Source: Sipunculus nudus (lineage: Eukaryota; Annelida; Sipuncula; Golfingiida; Sipunculidae). From it: a DNA stretch of 64,000 bases. The first letter of the stretch is position 1. Each line of letters starts with the position of its first letter. The stretch lies in assembly GCA_026874595.1 (NCBI GenBank), contig CM049320.1:44158714-44222713 (forward strand), given 5' to 3'. Both the position numbers and the translations under genes were made by a program. Below the pieces are notes generated by a model that was given only the letters and a program-made list of their open reading frames with translations, ran no database searches and had not been told where the DNA came from. Of this stretch, positions 35,700-46,205 are shown piece by piece.

Positions 35700-36638
35700 C
35701 AAAACCATAAAAAAAAATTCTTGAAAATAATTTCAATCCCAGACATTGAAAACATAGGCAAAGATACCAAAATGAATCCCCAACCTTATTTCCTTGGCTT
35801 GTCAGACATGACTCAACTGTTTAGAAGCCATATTTGCAGCCATATTGAATATCACCATAACCAAATACGGTATTGTGTTGGAGTTGATTTCAGTAGATTC
35901 TTTTACCCTGACAACAGATAGATAGCAAAGATACCAAAATCAAACCCCTACCACTATTCCATGGAGTGTCATACATATTCAAATGTACAATGGCCATATT
36001 GACAGCCATATTAAATATCCCCAGAAATAAAAAACAGTATAGTCTTGAATATAATTTAAATAGTCTCCTGGGCCCTGAAAAACATAGACGATAACACCAA
36101 ATTCAACCCCCTACCTTGATTCCTTGGCTTGTCATATGCGATTCAATGGTACATCGGCCATATTGGCAGCCATATTGAATATCACCGAAACCAAATAGGG
36201 TATTGTCTTGAAAATGATTTCAATAGATGTCTTGACCCTGAAAACATGGGCAAATACACCAAAATCATTCCCCTACCTCTATTACTTTTTGAGTTATGTA
36301 TGATTTTATGGTACGGGGGCCATATTGGCAGCCATATTGAGAATCACTGAAACCAAATACGGTATTGTCTTGGAAATGGTTTCAATAGATTTCTTGACTC
36401 TGAAAACATAGACAAAGACACCAAAATCGATCCCCTATCCCAATTACTTTTCGAGTTATGAGTGATTTAATGGTTCGGCGCCATCTTGGACGCCATCTTG
36501 AATTTCACCCTTTCTGCCCACGATCCAGGATGTCTACCCAAGTTTTTTTTTACTCCTCTAAAGGTGTCCTACGTGGATAAGAAGTCAAAATTAGGGGACA
36601 CACGATTGCACACAGGACCCCCCTCAGCCCCGGGACTA
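35700..36638 (-). repeat. Right arm: inverted ~160-bp tandem units
   Basis: Five units in reverse orientation, with paired GCCAT cores near 35827, 35992, 36156, 36319 and 36480. Reverse-complemented, the last 160 bp matches 32414-32600 closely, including AAAAAAAAACTTGGGTAGACA and GAAATTCAAGATGGCGTCCA. Confidence 0.8.
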
Positions 36639-37183
36639 AAATAGGAGGAAAATTACAAAACTAGTGTATCATAAATTGATAGAGAAGATTATAATCTAAA
36701 TAACTGTGATGAAGTACTTGCCTCATTTTCTAAAATTCAGAAACTGACAAACGCAGTTCAACTTCGAATGTTCCAATATAAAATATTAAGTAGGACATTG
36801 TATTTAAATATTAGATTGTTTAAAATCAAACTAGTTGAAAATCCATACTGTACATTCTGCAAAGAACTGGATGAAACCTATGAACACATGTTCTGGTAAT
36901 GCACATTTACCCAATTACTGTGGAGAGAATTCTCTTCATTGATGTTTTTTAAAAAGGTTTTACCTTATCGCCAAATGTTTGAAGGTTGATCCATAATTAT
37001 TGGGGAATATACAGGATTGATTAGTAGTCTGATTTTATATGTTAAAATATATATTTACATTAGGTGTAAGAAGTTGAAACAATCCTTGAAAGGGGAAGTA
37101 ACACAGATTAGACAAATTATTGACATAGAGAAATATTTTGCTAATACGAACGGTAAGATAAACACACATCTGGACAAATGCTG
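36639..37183 (+). pseudogene. L1/Tx1-like LINE ORF2, C-terminal fragment (right of insertion)
   Basis: The translation runs KITKLVYHKLIEKI, then LTNAVQLRMFQYKILSRTLY and NPYCTFCKELDETYEHMFW, then a stop, then CTF. This is the CCHC-like C-terminal zinc-binding region of L1/Tx1 ORF2. It continues through SIIIGEYTGLISS to a natural-looking stop at 37183. One stop replaces the residue after FW. With 32020-32413 it forms one LINE interrupted by the inverted-arm element. Confidence 0.72.
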
Positions 37184-38320
37184 AAAGTCTCACTTGAATT
37201 AATCAAGTTCAGGTACAAAATAAAAATAAAGTAAGCAATTAGGACAGGTTTGAACATATCAAAAGCAATAGGTTAATACACGTGCCTGGCATTTGAATAT
37301 GTTAATTAAATTTGGTATTTATTGGGCCATTTCCTGCTCATCAGTGCTATGTATTTGTTAACACCTCAATATGAAATATAGTAGAAGATTAGAAAAAGTA
37401 AGAAGTGTGTCACCAAACAATATTATGTGCATTGTATACATACTGATCTTGTGAATCATTTTTTGAATTTATGTATTGTTATGATTAATAAAAATAAAAA
37501 TAAAAAATACATTCCAAAACTTCTTTCCATTCATGAGAATATGAGTTTGTTCGACTTTTATTTGGAATTGTCTCTTTAAAACAGTAATAAGTGGGCAGAC
37601 AATATATCCCACCAAAAGCGTCCGTCTGATGATATGCGGCGTTTATCTGAGCAGCATCTATTTCCAATGCGTCTATCTAAACATATCTGGCAAGTTTAAA
37701 AGTGTGAAATGGTAATACCTATATTGTTGTGTAATTCATGTATATATTGTAAATGTGGTGAAATATGAAATATAAATTCATTTAACTTTTCATATAAAGA
37801 AACAAAAAGGTTATTAAAGCAATAAATAGAGATTATGATGTTGTTTTAACAATAAATGAGACAAAAATAAGTAACTGCCTAAGGATGTCTCGTGATCTTA
37901 TTGATTTTTTTCATTTAACAAAATAACTGATTATACATTTTCATATATGTGTGGCGAGATCGTCCTATGGACGAGGTTTATATGTTGGGAACCTGTAAGG
38001 GGCGAGGTTCCCCAGTAGAGAAGCGAGTTGGCTGGAGGACTAGGTGGGGAGAACGTTGTTTTGTAGAAAAGCAAGTGGTGGACTGATGCTAAAGACAAGG
38101 GCTCGATATATTCAGAGAGAAGTCTAAGGCGGTGCGTGCAAGATTGACGTCAAAGTGTTTAGTTGGTGAGGACCAGTGGTGGCTGCACCACAGGTTGTAA
38201 TATCGTTAAGTGGCCAGTATTTACTGTGAAAGAACGTTGGGGATCCCGCTTTGCCGAATTCAGATCAATATGGCCCCGGGAAAATTTTAGCACGTAGTTG
38301 TAGACGTTTTTATAAGAGTA
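37184..38320. other. Unassigned stretch
   Basis: The first part is probably LINE 3' UTR (AATAAAAATAAAAATAAAAA near 37490). The rest (37900-38320) is single-copy in this window, with no recognised gene. Confidence 0.45.
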
Positions 38321-38321
38321 T

Positions 38322-38610
38322 ACAGGTCACAGTGACCTATTTTCAGATCTCCAAGGAGTCCTCTCTCGGACCTGTCTGGATTTTCAGTAAGAATGTCAAG
38401 GTTCAACGTTTACAATCTGTGTCTGTCTGCTTTCCGGCTGCTCAAATAATGGTTTTCCCCCATAGCTCGGAAAAATATAGGTCACAGTGACCTGATTTCA
38501 GGTGAATTCACAAAAACCTCCCTTGATGTGAAGCAAGAAGTTTCTAGATCCAATATGGTCAACATACGATTCCTGTTTGCCTTTCAGGCTGTTCAAAATA
38601 ATGTAAGCTC
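38322..38610 (+). repeat. Partial copy of the IR3 array
   Basis: Two units with perfect AGGTCACAGTGACCT palindromes at 38334-38348 and 38479-38493, 145 bp apart, followed by the familiar TTTCTAGATCCAA-type phrases. Both ends are truncated. Confidence 0.75.
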
Positions 38611-38924
38611 ATAGGCGAGGCGGGTTTGGCCCCGCGCAGGGCTCTAATACTCATACGTGTACCTAATACGTGCTGCATATACGCATACCGGTATATGCGG
38701 AGAATAAATTTTCCGAAACGTTAAAACAAAAAATTATTGGGCCACCTAAGATTTTTTTTCTTAAGTACGTAGTCCGTACCCGTTTTCCGTATGGGTAAGC
38801 CACAAAAATTGTTTTGTATTCAATTTTTAACTGAGTCGTTTAATTTTTACGCATGTGTAGTCCGTATCCGCAGGGAGCGTTTTTGCGCACCTTGCATACC
38901 AATTACCTTGTCAATTTTCCTGCT

Positions 38925-39060
38925 GAGCATCATGGGGTAAGCACATCTTCAGGAAGGGAAACACCAACTTAGATGAGAACTATTATCCTGTCTCGCTCAC
39001 CTGTGTCAGTCGTAAGATCCATGAACACATACACTGTTTTAATCATATTGTAAGGTGCTT
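38925..39060 (+). pseudogene. LINE reverse transcriptase fragment (N-terminal fingers)
   Basis: The translation IFRKGNTNLDENYYPVSLTC followed by VSRKIHEHI matches the start of the LINE reverse transcriptase (I.KKG....NYRPVSL). It breaks off near 39060 in unrelated AT-rich sequence and resumes at 39386. Confidence 0.7.
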
Positions 39061-39385
39061 GTTTACCAAATATCAAATTTAGCTATAACTTCTCTAATTT
39101 TTTAATTTTTTCGTGATCCTTTTCATATTCATAGGTATTATATATGTTTTAAGGTTGTATAGGTTTTAAGATGTCATGCCAATTTGATGGCCAGATTTGA
39201 GTTGCATCAATCGAGTTAATTTGTCACCTAACGGTCATCTTCATGAGGGATACGTTACAAATGTGTATTTCCTGCATGCAGTAGAATATGGACACTCTAC
39301 TGTATATGAATATATCCTTTAATAATAAACGTCTTCTAACCATCACCATAGTCAGTGCTGTCTATGTGTGACCAAAAAGTGACCA

Positions 39386-39957
39386 TTGGACCTTTACAAT
39401 ATGACACAGCTTTTACGAACGTCTGCCCAACACGGACTTGGAGCAGCTCACTCAGCTGGCGACTGCCATCTGCAACCGAATCTGAGACCAAGGAGCACAG
39501 ACTATCATCGTGCTTTCGTCACCTGTCTCACCAGCGCCTCAACATATGCTGTTCAATTACTGCATCTACGGCAAACTACATACCTAGAGAGCAGACTTCC
39601 TCCAGTCCACTTCACATGGTGTGGTAGACGGAACCATTTTAGATTCGGTCCACGTCGACTCAGGTGTCCCACAAAGCTTAGTTCTCGGATCAAGCCCTAT
39701 CCTCGCCTTATTAATGACCTTCCTGGGGTGGTGCAGTCAGTGTCGCCTCTTTGCAGACCATTGCTTGTTATATAGAACTATTAAGAACAGTTCTGACCAG
39801 CCTGCAATCCAGATGGGTCTGGCGAAGCTTCATAATGGTTATCCAATTACATGGGGACTACGTTTCAATGCCAAGAAGTGCCCTGATATTATGATTCGCC
39901 TATCTTGTACAACAAAGGAAAAGTTCTGCGCTATACATGACCACAAGCTACAATAGT
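39386..39957 (+). pseudogene. LINE reverse transcriptase, palm region, CR1/Jockey-like
   Basis: From about 39520, HQRL then VVDGTILDSVHVDSGVPQS matches the VPQGTVLGPLLF motif region. It is followed after a frameshift by LINDLPG and then LFADHCLLYRTIK, where the catalytic FADD box reads FADH. The run TWGLRFNAKKC and a final DHKLQ match the typical N(A/V)KKC motif and the following strand. The catalytic Asp to His change and two frameshifts make it inactive. With 38925-39060 it represents one LINE copy with about 325 bp of foreign or deleted sequence between. Confidence 0.78.
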
Positions 39958-39973
39958 GAGCACCACTAGATGC

Positions 39974-39998
39974 GGGGTGGGGGGGGGGGGGGGGGGGG
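39974..39998. repeat. Poly-G tract
   Basis: A G-run of about 24 bases with one T, followed by TTCGTG, as also seen after the G-run at 20645. Confidence 0.9.
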
Positions 39999-40744
39999 TT
40001 CGTGTTGAGATTGCGACCATCAAAATTCTAAGTGTTTCATGGTATAGCCTATATTTGGTAGATATATATTAACATCTTATGACTCGGAGGCTTTAACAGG
40101 CCTAGGAGCTAGATCGTGTCTATAGTCAGGTCTGTTAAAGAACTTAGAGACTTTGTTTTCTACCGTGATGCCGATGCCAGCCAGCACATAACGGCTACAG
40201 GACAAAGAATCCGTGTCTGCGAAAACAACAGCTGCAGAAAAGACTGACAAAGAGTCTACAATGGTCACAGTGCACCATGAGCTAGGATGACCACAGCACC
40301 AAAGCAACGGTTCCCATTTCATGTTATACCCAGTGTTCATCAACCCACAGCTAATTCCCACCTGTGTCCTAAATTATAATTCAATGAGCGGGCTGAGAGG
40401 TACGCAGTTTCCACAAAAGTGCACTGTTTCGAAGTCATCAGATATCCATGGCTATGAATATATAATGTTTATTTAAATTCATGATTCTTAAGACAGCAGA
40501 GATTATTTCCAGGAGTGCACAATAAACGTATGCAATAAACGAAGATTCGCATGGATGTTTACTTTTCGCTTTTTTCGTCGGCAGAACATGTATTCTGAAT
40601 ATTTTACTTGCCATCTCCATTCTCTTTTATATAGGAGAATCAACCATGCACCTGTTTAACTAAGTTTAATGCTGCAATCATTGTACCGTATACGATTAAT
40701 CTATGTTAGTTTGCCTTACAATAGGAATTTAGGGGCTAAGGTGC

Positions 40745-41033
40745 ATGTTTAACGAGAATGGTGACTCCCGGCTCCTAAAGGCAGGAGCGCGACTCCCTGG
40801 GACGTCCACTGGACGTCTAGGTACCATCTTGTATTTAGATGGTGCGTGTGAGTTAGAGGGAAGTATTCAGGGGTGCGGGGCGAGACTGCAGATTCGGAAA
40901 GATAGTTCCATTCTCGTGCAGTGCGCGGGAAGAATGACATCAGATGGTAGTCTGTCATCGAGGCAGGGATGTTGTATGCCTGCCTATTCTCAAGTCTAGT
41001 AGGAGCTGGGAGTTCTTTGGATTGTAGTGGCAT
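40745..41033 (-). pseudogene. LINE C-terminal fragment
   Basis: Reading leftward, the translation contains YHLMSFFPRTAREWNYLSES, which matches the LINE tail motif SFFPRTI.(D/E)WN.L, and then a proline-rich end. It probably belongs to a CR1-type element on the minus strand, converging on the LINE at 39386-39957. Only the last ~90 residues are present. Confidence 0.65.
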
Positions 41034-42238
41034 CTTAACAGCGACTAGACTATTGAGACCTTATAAAACATGATGAGGGAGGATTGTAGGATTGTTCTTT
41101 TTCCTGTGGATTCTGGATCTGGATGTTTCGACTAAGGACGTTCAGCGAGCTTGGTTATCAAATTGATATGATTCATAAGTTTCGATTTACAGCAATCAAA
41201 ACACCAACTCCTTGCTGGTTGTTATGACGATCACGACGGTGGATCTCTTATCGGGCCCGAAAAATTCTGAAGAATGAATGGATTCATTAAGCCAGTTTTC
41301 AGTGGCTATAATTATACTGGTTTAGTGCTATCCATCAGGTTTAATGTTAATGATTTTATTAACTAGATCTGCAGTTAATATTAATAACTCTCAAAGGTCT
41401 TTTTGGGTTTATGGGGGATCACAAGGGGGATCAATTGTTCCGATTTTTCGTTCATATTGTTCACAATATAGTTCTATTATGAGTACATTACTATACAATA
41501 ACGATGCTGACAGTCATTGACACGAGGTGGCACACTCGTACTGACATGCACCATTGCTAAGGCCAAATAAAAACACAAATAAATGACACTTATCTGCACC
41601 AGGTTTAAAATAGCGTATTTACGGCAAGATCACAACCAAGTGTTAATGTTGTGTAGTGGATTGCGGTTCGAAGGCCCAAAAAAATGGTGATTTCGAAGGA
41701 ATTAATTTTCACTTTGGTCAGAGCTGAAGGTGGAGATGTCTGACCGTTCTTCCTGCCTTATTACATAAACTTAACTCTTACCGTAACAAGAAACCACTCA
41801 TTCCATGGAATCCGAGAAAAAAAAAGTTTATGGTGCCACCGGGCGGGGTTTTTTTTCATGTTGAAAAAAAAAGCAAAATTTCGCTTCAGTTCTTGAAATG
41901 GTGGACATAATTAGGCCTAATGCAAACTACAGCCCATTTTCCTTACCTTTCAGAATTCTTGTAGGGAACGCCAGAATCGCCAGAGTAAGTGTAATAAGCC
42001 CGAGGGCTCGTATGAGCGCCTGAGGGGGGCGGGGGTGGAAGGGGAATAATCACTAACACGGTGTGGAAATTTAAAAAAAAAAACCCATAAAATATGCATT
42101 TCGAGTGTTGTGTTTTGACAATTTTCACACTTTTATTAATATGCTGCACCACAGATAAACATTACCAAATATTAAATTTACAGAATCATGCGTGCCATGA
42201 TCGATGGAACTTTCATTATTTCTAAAAAAAAAGGTCCT

Positions 42239-42252
42239 CCCCCCCCCCCCCC
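42239..42252. repeat. Poly-C tract
   Basis: A 14-base C-run close to further C-rich sequence (CCCCACCCCACCC). Confidence 0.9.
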
Positions 42253-42319
42253 GCATCACAATGACCCCCTTCCCCACCCCACCCACCACCCGATTGTTCC
42301 AGATCGGGATCTTAGCCTT

Positions 42320-42321
<2 letters not shown>

Positions 42322-42397
<76 letters not shown>
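42322..42397. repeat. (AT)n microsatellite
   Basis: About 37 AT units, the longest AT run in the window. Confidence 0.95.
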
Positions 42398-42399
<2 letters not shown>

Positions 42400-42987
42400 T
42401 GGTTTTCCGATTAATTCGATGATTTGTCGTTTTCTTTCATAGTCGATTAAATCGATTTCATTTTTGCATAATCGACTAAAAACGATTATGAACGCACAGG
42501 CAAAGAATCTAATTCTGTCAGAGATATATATATACGAAGACAAAGAAATGAACGGCATTGCGCAGCCAACAATCGTCCGACGGCAAGTCGAATGCGAGTG
42601 GGTTGATGGTTTCATTATGAATACCGATGTACTTGTCACACTATTTACTGGGGGTCATGATATATACAGCAGCTTTCAAGTTAAAATAAAAAGGTTGGGA
42701 TCAGTGTCACCTTTCTTTGAGAAATGACCCAAATTCCATCAATTTGCATGGAAAATCCATTATATTTAACTCTTCTCAGTCAATTATACATGCCTCATGT
42801 GATAACAGCTAGGCCTTTATTTTCAGTCTAATGTGTTTAGTAATATGGTCAGTATTGTGTCATTTATTAGAAGTAAGGGAATATAATAGACTTCTAGGGA
42901 CCTGTTGTTCATGGCGCTCAGCTGAAATGGTTTATGAAAATATTTTATATAAAAATCCAACATATTGAAACGCTGCAACAGATAATT

Positions 42988-43761
42988 GTATCCCCAGACA
43001 AAGTCAGGGGATACTATGGATTCATGACGGTCCCGCCGCCGCCGTTACCGCCGCCGCCGCCGTAGATAAATCCTTTTTTGCGCGATAACTCAAAATATAA
43101 ATCACGGATCTTTACCAAACTTGACATGTGCATAGATATCTGTAAAGGGGTCATGATCTTTACTAGGAGATTGACCTTGACCTAAAATAGGTTTATTTTG
43201 GGGCTAAATCACACAATTTCTTAAATATCTCAAGAAATCTTGCACGAATTGATCCAAACATCAAGTTGACCGAAGATCATGGATAGCGTTTCTTGTACCA
43301 GAAATTGGTGACGCCACCTATTATCCTTTTCTGGTTTTTCGCCTTTTAATATCCTAATCATTTCCACTTGACAGTACTGTGAGCATTATATAAGTAAAAA
43401 AACTAATGTACAGATTTCTTTCATATTATGCATATACATAGATATGGGTTATGGGATGATGTATATCTAAATTCGGGCCTTGGCCTATCCTATGAGAATG
43501 GCCTTGACCTTGAATATTTCCATATTTGGTGAAAAATATTATTTCTCCAGTCGATATAGATGTATGTATCTGAAAATCAAAACGAAAGATGTCAGATGAT
43601 AAGTTGTTGAGACTAATGACCATGACCTTGGTTTTGAAGGTCTCACCTGAAAAAAACCCTGGTGGCTTGCTAATTAAGTGTCAGCATTTGCTTCTAAAGA
43701 TGGGGCCTATTTTTAAAAGGGGGGGGGGGGAGGGGGAGGGGGTGTAATTGTCTGGGGATAC
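42988..43761. mobile_element. 774-bp inverted-repeat MITE
   Basis: A perfect 14-bp terminal pair, GTATCCCCAGACAA (42988-43001) and TTGTCTGGGGATAC (43748-43761), encloses a non-coding stretch. The stretch has a (CCG)n tract (43033-43062), one GGTGACGCCACC variant near 43308, and paired GACCTTGACCT runs. TAC/GTA at the borders suggests a TA-containing target; no longer duplication is seen. The motif AGGGGATACTATGG occurs just inside the left end and again across the right end. Confidence 0.65.
43033..43062. repeat. (CCG)n tract
   Basis: Interrupted CCG repeats within the MITE. Confidence 0.9.
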
Positions 43762-44270
43762 TATGGCATCTGCGATGCAAAGAAATGTCTAATTATTCGA
43801 CCTACTTAATACACATATTTGGAGTTGCCTGCATGCATGTGTACTTTTATATAGGCTACATGAAAGATGCAGGAGCCTCTCATGATTACATATATGTAGA
43901 TATATTTGGTATCTCAATTAAGTGACTGTAATATGCATGTAAATTATAAAAAAGGAAAAATTGGAGAGGAGTTGATCAAAGTATAATAACACATTTTATT
44001 TATTAACTGAAAAAAGAGGGTGTTAACAAAAATTAAAAATTTTCCATTTTCAAATTAGAATACACCAAATTTGATGAGCATGTTTAAACAAGTCAGTCCT
44101 GTAAACATTGCTCTATGCAACAAATAAAATAATTGTGGCATTAATCCATTTAATTAAGCAAAAATTATATAATAATTACATATAAACATACAAACGTCAA
44201 GAGTTCCCACTGAATTCCAAATAACCAGAGGAGAACCCCTAAGAAGATAGAATGTAAACTTTCACTTGAA
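43762..44270. other. AT-rich stretch, possible 3' flank
   Basis: No gene recognised. On the minus strand an AATAAATAAA run near 43995-44005 could serve as a polyadenylation signal for the open frame ending at 44271. Confidence 0.35.
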
Positions 44271-44457
44271 TTATAGAGTCATTGTGTGTATGGTTGGAGG
44301 AGAATAGGCTTTCCAGTCATCTTGGTAAAACTGAAAGTATTTATTTGCATCCAGCCGAAGACTAAGAAAAAGAAACACATCCATTAAATGTAACACTGCG
44401 GACAGTTTGTCTAAGGATATGTTATTTATCTCGGGGTAGTACTTGATTAGACCCTCT
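44271..44457 (-). CDS. Unrecognised short ORF, possible last exon
   Basis: Reading leftward from a possible splice acceptor (ATATTTCCAG, boundary at 44457/44458), the frame runs IKYYPEINNISLDKLSAVLH and then LRLDANKYFQFYQDDWKAY before a stop at 44271. The residue make-up is protein-like (balanced charges, aromatics, no low complexity), unlike most short frames nearby. I do not recognise a family, and no upstream exon is identified. It could equally be part of an unrecognised transposon. Confidence in a real exon is low. Confidence 0.25.
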
Positions 44458-44540
44458 CTGGAAATATCATTGGTAACACAGTCATAAATAAAATTAAAAA
44501 AAAATAAAAAAAAAAATTTCAGTACAGGAAACATGCAAAT

Positions 44541-45066
44541 TTGAATTTCAGGGAAAGAAAATTGTTATGCTCTTCACTACTAGAGGGAATTTTTTATTTT
44601 GCTTGTAATACTTCGTACCAGAGACTTAATAAAAAACTGAAGACTAGGCTTCAGACTGCTCAAAATAAAATGGTACGTTTTGTTAGAAATTTTTCAAATA
44701 GACAAAGCTTAAGAGTAGTTGATTTTAAAAAGCGGAAATGGTTGAATGCTTCTCATAGAGTTGATTATTTATCACTGTGTGTAATGTATAATACTCATGA
44801 TCATAATGCTCCGGCATACCTTGGTGATATATAACCTGTTAGACATTCTTATAACACACGCAGAAGTAATCAAGCTAATGTTGTACCTTAAGTCAAAACT
44901 AATGCTATAAATACAGTTTTAAATTCAATGGCATGAACTTATGGAATGAATTACCATCTATTTTTAAAACTTCTAACAATAAGAGATTATATTCGAAGAA
45001 CTGCAAAGAATACTTATTTATATTTGGGAAAATGATGGAACTGGAAAATGGAAATTTTATTAGATA
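44541..45066 (+). pseudogene. LINE reverse transcriptase C-terminal fragment
   Basis: The translation has NKKLKTRLQTAQNKMVRFV, then HRVDYLSLCVMYNTHDHNAP and, after a stop, RHSYNTRRSNQANVVP. After a further frameshift come GMNLWNELPSIFKTSNNKRL and a stop near 45066. The L...LQ..QNK..R.I and HSYNTR..(N/D) motifs are the usual C-terminal region of CR1/Jockey-type LINEs. The catalytic palm is absent. It is directly followed by a different LINE fragment at 45170. Confidence 0.75.
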
Positions 45067-45169
45067 ATTCTTAATCATGGTCATTTTTTTCATCTTTGAA
45101 TCTCTTAGTCACTGTATTTCAAATATGTAACTCACTGGTACATGAATGTCTTTGTTACTCTTAGTTTCT

Positions 45170-45790
45170 TCAATTAAATGTTAAGAAGACTAAAGAAGTA
45201 TAGTCTTTGATTTCAGGAGATTAAATTCTGTAATTACCCGAGTTTTGCTATCAAAAATGAAGATGTAGATATTGTAGAAAATGATAAATACTGGATGTAT
45301 TATTGACAGAAATCTGAATTGAAAAGAATATGTGTTGAATCAATCCAAGAAAGCAAACAAAAGGTTATATATTATCTATATTATCTAAGAAAGCTAAATA
45401 TTGACAAAACCATGATTACCATATGTTTTATAATTCAGAATTTGCAGTGTCCTAACTTCTTGACTGGAGTGCTGGTTTACAAATATATCTGATAAGTTAA
45501 AGAAACAGCTAAATAATACCAGGAAGAGAAGTTGTAGAATAACTAGTACTTCTCCTCCTACACACTAGGAAATATGTGTCATGAAACCAAATCAATGGCC
45601 TTCATATCAAAGGTCATGAACGACACAATACATCCCCTACATTCAGAGTTCAGTTTTTTACCTTCAGGTAAACGCTGTAACATTCTGCAGAACTACTCGC
45701 TTTAAAAAAGTCTCCTGTACCATACAGTATTAAACTGTTTACCTCACAACCTTTAGATATTTAATGCTTTGAAATATGTGTTATACCTGC
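45170..45790 (+). pseudogene. Second LINE fragment, homologous to 21960-22380
   Basis: Starts with QLNVKKTKEV, the LNV.KTKE motif of the reverse transcriptase, then YYLRKLNIDKT after several stops. It then tracks the 21960-22380 copy base for base in long stretches (CATCCCCTACATTCAGAGTT, GTTTTTTACCTTCAGGTAAA). It has about 15 disabling changes and starts further upstream than the other copy. Confidence 0.75.
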
Positions 45791-46089
45791 GGAATTGTCT
45801 GTTTTTTTTATTTTTACTTGCTTATTTTTACATGCACAGTCAAATACGTACTGTGTTATTTTATGTATTGTTTTTACTTTTGTATTTATTTATTATTATG
45901 TAATGAATTGCAAGTCAAAAACAAATTCCTGGAACCGAAGGCTAATAAATGTTATCGTTTCTTATTCTATAGTGATATTTCACTTATGAACACTCAGTCA
46001 TTTTAAACTATACATGCACCAATTATAATCACTGTAATTCATATATTTTCGTAGTCATTGATTTTTATATATGTAACTCATAGGCGTGG

Positions 46090-46205
46090 GAACCGGGGGG
46101 AGGGGGCAGAGAGAGCGACCCCCCCCCCCCCACCCACAAACCACAAAAGTGTGTGTGTTGGGGGGGGGGGCTAAGTATAGTTTCGCGGCCCCCCCCCCCC
46201 CCACC
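46090..46205. repeat. Cluster of poly-G and poly-C tracts
   Basis: Alternating G-, C-, G- and C-runs within 115 bp, around ACCACAAAAGTGTGTGTGTT. The runs can pair as nested hairpins. Confidence 0.85.

Larger units (their letters stand above)
32414..36638. mobile_element. 4.2-kb element with long inverted arms made of ~160-bp tandem units
   Basis: The ends are TAGTCCTGGGGCTGAGGGG (32414) and the complement of TAGTCCCGGGGCTGAGGGG (to 36638). The arms (about 32414-33690 and 35700-36638) are inverted copies. They contain ~160-bp tandem units, eight at the left and five at the right, each with paired ATGGC cores such as AATATGGCTGCCAATATGGC. The loop (33690-35700) holds an inverted piece of the IR3 array element. 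TA borders on both sides and the split LINE support insertion at a TA site, as in Tc1/mariner-type or foldback elements. No transposase is seen, so mobility would need one in trans. The clade is an inference. Confidence 0.75.
41034..42987. other. Unassigned stretch
   Basis: No recognised gene. A C-run lies at 42239-42252 and a 75-bp AT repeat at 42322-42397. The frame at 42464-42727 begins downstream of the AT repeat and has no family resemblance. Confidence 0.45.

Noticed and set aside
37960-38260. Possible structured RNA around GGGAACCTGTAAGGGGCGAGG
   Set aside because: No convincing long stem, Pol III promoter or known RNA motif could be seen.
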